Part shown: piece after piece, positions 61,001 to 64,000 of the stretch
Layout: the number at the start of each line of letters is the position of its first letter
Position numbering within the stretch: position 1 is the first letter of the stretch
Assembly: GCA_035528415.1 (NCBI GenBank)
Contig: DATKYQ010000081.1
Span: 52,388-116,387, forward strand
From: DATKYQ01 sp035528415
GTDB taxonomy: Bacteria; Myxococcota; B64-G9
DNA length: 64,000 nt
Reading direction: 5' to 3'
The notes under the pieces: generated by a model
Seen by the model: only the letters and a program-made list of their open reading frames with translations
The model's database searches: none
What the model was told of the DNA's origin: nothing
Program-made: the position numbers and the translations under genes

Positions 61001-63775
61001 TCAGTAGCAGCCGAACAACTGATTGCAGGTCTGCGAGCCCGAGCAACATTCATTTCCGTTGCCCAGCGACAGGCAGGTGAATCCCGGCGGCGGGCACTCG
61101 CAGGTCAGGTCTGTGCCGCAGACGGCGCCCGCGCCGTAATGATCCTGGCAGACGCACACCCCGCCGCAACTGTCATCGTCGCAGTGATAGGAAGTGTAGA
61201 TGCCGTCGCCGCACGACGGGCTGCAGCAGGATCCCTGGTAGCAACTTTGGCTGGAAGTGCAGCAGGTGTCGCCGCACTGATCGTAGGCGCACTCGCATTG
61301 GCCGCTGCTTTCGTTGCAGGCCTGGTAGTCTCCGCAACTCCCGCAGGTGCCGCCGCAGCTGTCAGGGCCGCACTCACGCCCGCTGCACTGCTTGTCGCAG
61401 CAGATGCCGTCCTCGGTGCAGCGCTGGCCGAAGCCGCAACTGCCGCAGGTGTCGTTGCATCCGTCGAAGCCGCATTCTTTGTCAGTGCAGTCGGGCTGGC
61501 AAACGCAGGTTCCATCGATGCACAGCTCGTTATCGTAGCAGCTACCGCATTCGTGCCCGCAGCCGTCGGGCCCGCACTGCTTGCCGGAGCACTGCGGTTC
61601 GCAGCAGTCACCGCTTTGCGAATCGCAGACATCGCCTTCCAGGCAGCAGATCCCGTTGCAGTCCGCGAAGTCGCAGACGCAATGGTTGTCCTCGCAGTGT
61701 TCGTTGCTCGCGCAGGTATCGGTGCAAGAACCGCCGCAGCCGTCGGTGCCGCACTCTTTTCCGGCGCACGACGGAGTACATGTGCACACGCCTCCGATGC
61801 ACCGGTCATTGGGCAGATCGCACTCGCAGCTGCCGCCACAGCCGTTAGAACCGCAGGTGCGGGCCGGACATGCGGGTGTGCAGCACTGTAAGGCGGCGCA
61901 CACCTGGCCCTGGGCGCAGCAGACATCGATGCAGAGAACACCATCGCAGATGCACTGGTTGAAGATGATCGGGTCGCAGTAGCTGTTGGGCGGGCAGTCT
62001 TGAGTATCCCATTCGAGGCACGGATCTTCGTCAATGTCGGCGCAGATCTTGACGTAGGTTGTGTCCAGCCACGAGCAATCGGTGCTGCCCTCGGAGCACT
62101 CGTTGGTGCAGCCGCCTGAGAAGACGCACTCGTTGCCCTGGCAGACATAGTCGGCCTGGCAGTCGAGTTGCAGGCCGGTGTCGGATGCCCCGTCGCAGTT
62201 GGTATCCAGTCCGTCGCATACTTCGGGGATGAACTGCGGGCCGTATTCGGCCGGGGTGCAGGCCTCCCACTGGCCGGCCACACACTGGCTGGCCGGATGA
62301 TGTGAGCCCGCGCAGATGCCCTCGGTCAGCTCACAGGCCGTGAGCACCAACTGAGGATCGCCGGCGTCGGTGCGTCCGTCGCAGTCGTTGTCTGTGCCGT
62401 CGCAGATTTCATCGCCGTTGGGGACACAGGCCTGCTCGCACTGGCCGCCGACACACTCCTGTCCGGCCGGGCAATCCCGCTCTGATTCGCAGCCAGGGAC
62501 GCACACCTGGTCTACACACAGGTTGCCGAGAGGGCAGTGATCCTTGGTGATACAGGGCACGCATGCGCCCGCCACGGTGTCGCAAGCCGGAGTCGGGGGC
62601 GAGCAGTCGTCATCTGTGGAACACACGAAACGGCAGACGTTCTGCAGGCAGACTTCGGAGGCGTCGCAATCGTCGTCAATCAAGCATTCTACACAGGCGC
62701 CGTGCTCGCCCTGGGACTGATCGCAGTACAGGCCGCCCGGGCAGTCGCGGTCGGAGTTGCAGCCGGTGACGCAGACATTGGCGTCACATAGATGACCGAT
62801 CGGACAATCGTCGAGTGTCAGACAATCAACACAAGCGTGCGTGCCGGGGTTGCAGCGCCCGTCGGGGCAGTCGTTGTCATCGCTGCAGCCCGGCGTGCAG
62901 GCGTGTCCGCTGCAGATGTTGCCGGTCTGGCAGTCGCCGTTTACGTTGCACTCGACGCATTGGCCTGAATCCTGGTCGCACACCTGCGGGGCGCACTGGG
63001 CATCTTCGCCGCAGTAGAAGGAACATTCGTAATCCAGGCACGCATAGCCCGCCGGGCAATCGTTGTCGTCGATGCACTGGGCGCAGGTTCCGTAGTCTCC
63101 GACGTCCGTCAGGCAGGTCCAGCCGTCGGGACAGTCGCGGCTCGAGCGACAGCCTGTGACGCATACGTTTTCGCAGATCTTGCCCCGTTCGCAGTCGTCG
63201 TCCGTGGTGCAGCCCTGGGGCGGCTGGCAGGTCATGTCGCGGCACTCGTATCCCGACTGGCAGTCGGGGTCGTCCAGGCACTCGACGCAGGTGGCGCTGG
63301 CCTTGTCGCAGCGCGGAGCCGGATCGTTGCAGTCGTCGTCTGTGGCGCAACCGGTGCGGCACTGGTTATCGGCGCAGCGCTCGCCGACCGCGCAGTCGCG
63401 GTCGACCAGGCAGACCACGCACCGGCCCAATTCGGTTTCGCAACGCGGAGTGGGCGCCGCGCAGTCGGCATCAGAGGTGCAGATTCCCTGGCACTCGTTA
63501 TCCAGGCAGCGTTCACTGGCCGCGCAGTCACGGTCTTCGATGCATTTCACACAGGTGCCCGAACCGGTGTCGCAACGCGGGGTAGGAGCCGCGCAGTCCG
63601 TGTCCGTCTCACAGCTGGTCTTATCTATGCACTTTTGCTCCTGGCAAATCTTGCCGTCCGGGCAGTCTGAGCTGCTTGTGCATTCGGGTTGGCGCTGTTT
63701 GGCCGAACAGGCAAACAGGGTCAGTGCCAGACAGGCTAACAGGGAAGCATACAGAACCGTGATCATCTTGCTCAT
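61001..63775 (-). CDS. Giant Cys-rich repeat lipoprotein
   Basis: A 924-residue exported lipoprotein. Signal ends in LTLFAC (Cys23). Residues about 30-440 hold some twenty repeats of CxxDxDCxxGxxC type; residues about 445-545 contain two DGxDxNCDG-type motifs resembling MopE metal-binding segments; residues about 650-850 carry at least five copies of CxxxCxxxxCGxDGCGxxC, the same module as in the PPC lipoprotein. GGAGG precedes the ATG. Probably a disulfide-rich surface protein. Upstream of the lipid-export operon on the same strand but separated by 133 bases with that operon's own promoter. Confidence 0.85.
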   Translation of the reverse strand: MSKMITVLYASLLACLALTLFACSAKQRQPECTSSSDCPDGKICQEQKCIDKTSCETDTDCAAPTPRCDTGSGTCVKCIEDRDCAASERCLDNECQGICTSDADCAAPTPRCETELGRCVVCLVDRDCAVGERCADNQCRTGCATDDDCNDPAPRCDKASATCVECLDDPDCQSGYECRDMTCQPPQGCTTDDDCERGKICENVCVTGCRSSRDCPDGWTCLTDVGDYGTCAQCIDDNDCPAGYACLDYECSFYCGEDAQCAPQVCDQDSGQCVECNVNGDCQTGNICSGHACTPGCSDDNDCPDGRCNPGTHACVDCLTLDDCPIGHLCDANVCVTGCNSDRDCPGGLYCDQSQGEHGACVECLIDDDCDASEVCLQNVCRFVCSTDDDCSPPTPACDTVAGACVPCITKDHCPLGNLCVDQVCVPGCESERDCPAGQECVGGQCEQACVPNGDEICDGTDNDCDGRTDAGDPQLVLTACELTEGICAGSHHPASQCVAGQWEACTPAEYGPQFIPEVCDGLDTNCDGASDTGLQLDCQADYVCQGNECVFSGGCTNECSEGSTDCSWLDTTYVKICADIDEDPCLEWDTQDCPPNSYCDPIIFNQCICDGVLCIDVCCAQGQVCAALQCCTPACPARTCGSNGCGGSCECDLPNDRCIGGVCTCTPSCAGKECGTDGCGGSCTDTCASNEHCEDNHCVCDFADCNGICCLEGDVCDSQSGDCCEPQCSGKQCGPDGCGHECGSCYDNELCIDGTCVCQPDCTDKECGFDGCNDTCGSCGFGQRCTEDGICCDKQCSGRECGPDSCGGTCGSCGDYQACNESSGQCECAYDQCGDTCCTSSQSCYQGSCCSPSCGDGIYTSYHCDDDSCGGVCVCQDHYGAGAVCGTDLTCECPPPGFTCLSLGNGNECCSGSQTCNQLFGCY

Positions 63776-64000
63776 GGGTATCCTCCGACTGGATATTCAT
63801 CGGCTTATATGACGGAAACATTCACACAAATGTCGCAAATAATCAAGGCGGGCAGGATACCCTGGATCTCCCACCCTGGCTCCAGGACGCACCCGATCTT
63901 GGCCACTGGGCCGCGGCTCCGATGCCTGCCGGGCCTCATGTTCTCCCTCGGCCGCGGATTTGCGCGTCCTGACTGGTTGTGGACGATTTTCGCGCGCACT
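63776..64000. other. Terminal 225 bases without a convincing gene
   Basis: Upstream region of the Cys-rich lipoprotein. A minus-strand frame at 63805-63999 has no family features or ribosome-binding site. A TATAAG box near 63808 on the minus strand may be part of a promoter, but no -35 at good distance was seen. Confidence 0.4.

Noticed and set aside
63805..63999. Minus-strand 64-codon frame at the right edge
   Set aside because: No ribosome-binding site, no recognisable pattern, and it occupies the likely promoter region of the Cys-rich lipoprotein.

Overview
The window reads as a GC-rich chromosome segment of a deltaproteobacterial, Myxococcota-like Gram-negative bacterium. The evidence is lipid A and LPS-export genes (lpxB, lptD), an AgmX/PglI-type TonB-C protein, a subtilase with a MYXO-CTERM-like tail, PilZ/MshEN/HD-GYP c-di-GMP proteins, FHA-fused Tad secretion genes and four Cys-rich putative lipoproteins. 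The exact lineage cannot be fixed by eye. No rRNA, tRNA, CRISPR, prophage or insertion sequence was seen. Coding density is high, and many genes overlap by 1-4 bases in tight operons.

Layout. 1-6.5 kb: a gene cut by the left edge, a stand-alone MshEN protein, then an envelope operon (Gfo/Idh oxidoreductase, lpxB, polyprenol-phosphate sugar synthase, ArnT-like GT39, small membrane protein) and a NifU-like protein. 6.5-19.2 kb: cell-surface and scaffold proteins (PilZ, GYF/TonB-C, subtilase, eight-EGF lipoprotein, two large TPR proteins, an outer-membrane barrel). 19.3-26.2 kb: a nucleotide-signalling island on one strand with a CHASE2 adenylate cyclase, a TPR/double cNMP-binding protein, a GAF-GAF-HD-GYP phosphodiesterase, a CRP-like regulator and a class-II (COG5212-type) cAMP phosphodiesterase-like enzyme, followed by folC. 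27.5-32.9 kb: AMIN protein and LptD, a TetR regulator and a small barrel. 33-39.4 kb: a compact Tad/Flp pilus locus (pilin, prepilin peptidase, secretin, FHA-CpaF ATPase, FHA-FHA-TM-TPR protein).

39.4-49.3 kb: TolC-MlaC pair, endonuclease III, a repeat lipoprotein, a second GT39-like membrane protein, a minus-strand operon ending in a lipoprotein that looks like the periplasmic porter domain of an MMPL transporter without its membrane part, and a MoxR/VWA pair. 49.3-53 kb: a VapBC toxin-antitoxin, a glycosyltransferase wreck with an internal deletion, and HrpB helicase. 53-64 kb: two giant Cys-rich putative lipoproteins flanking a four-gene operon (outer-membrane channel, TetR, MMPL/RND pump, LolA-like carrier) of the kind that exports lipids.

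The best candidates for a little-described system are the make-read-erase cAMP island, the membrane-free MMPL porter lipoprotein, and the TadB/TadC-less FHA-rich Tad locus. Many intergenic regions carry a recognisable housekeeping promoter, often with an extended -10 of the form TGC-TAnnnT.
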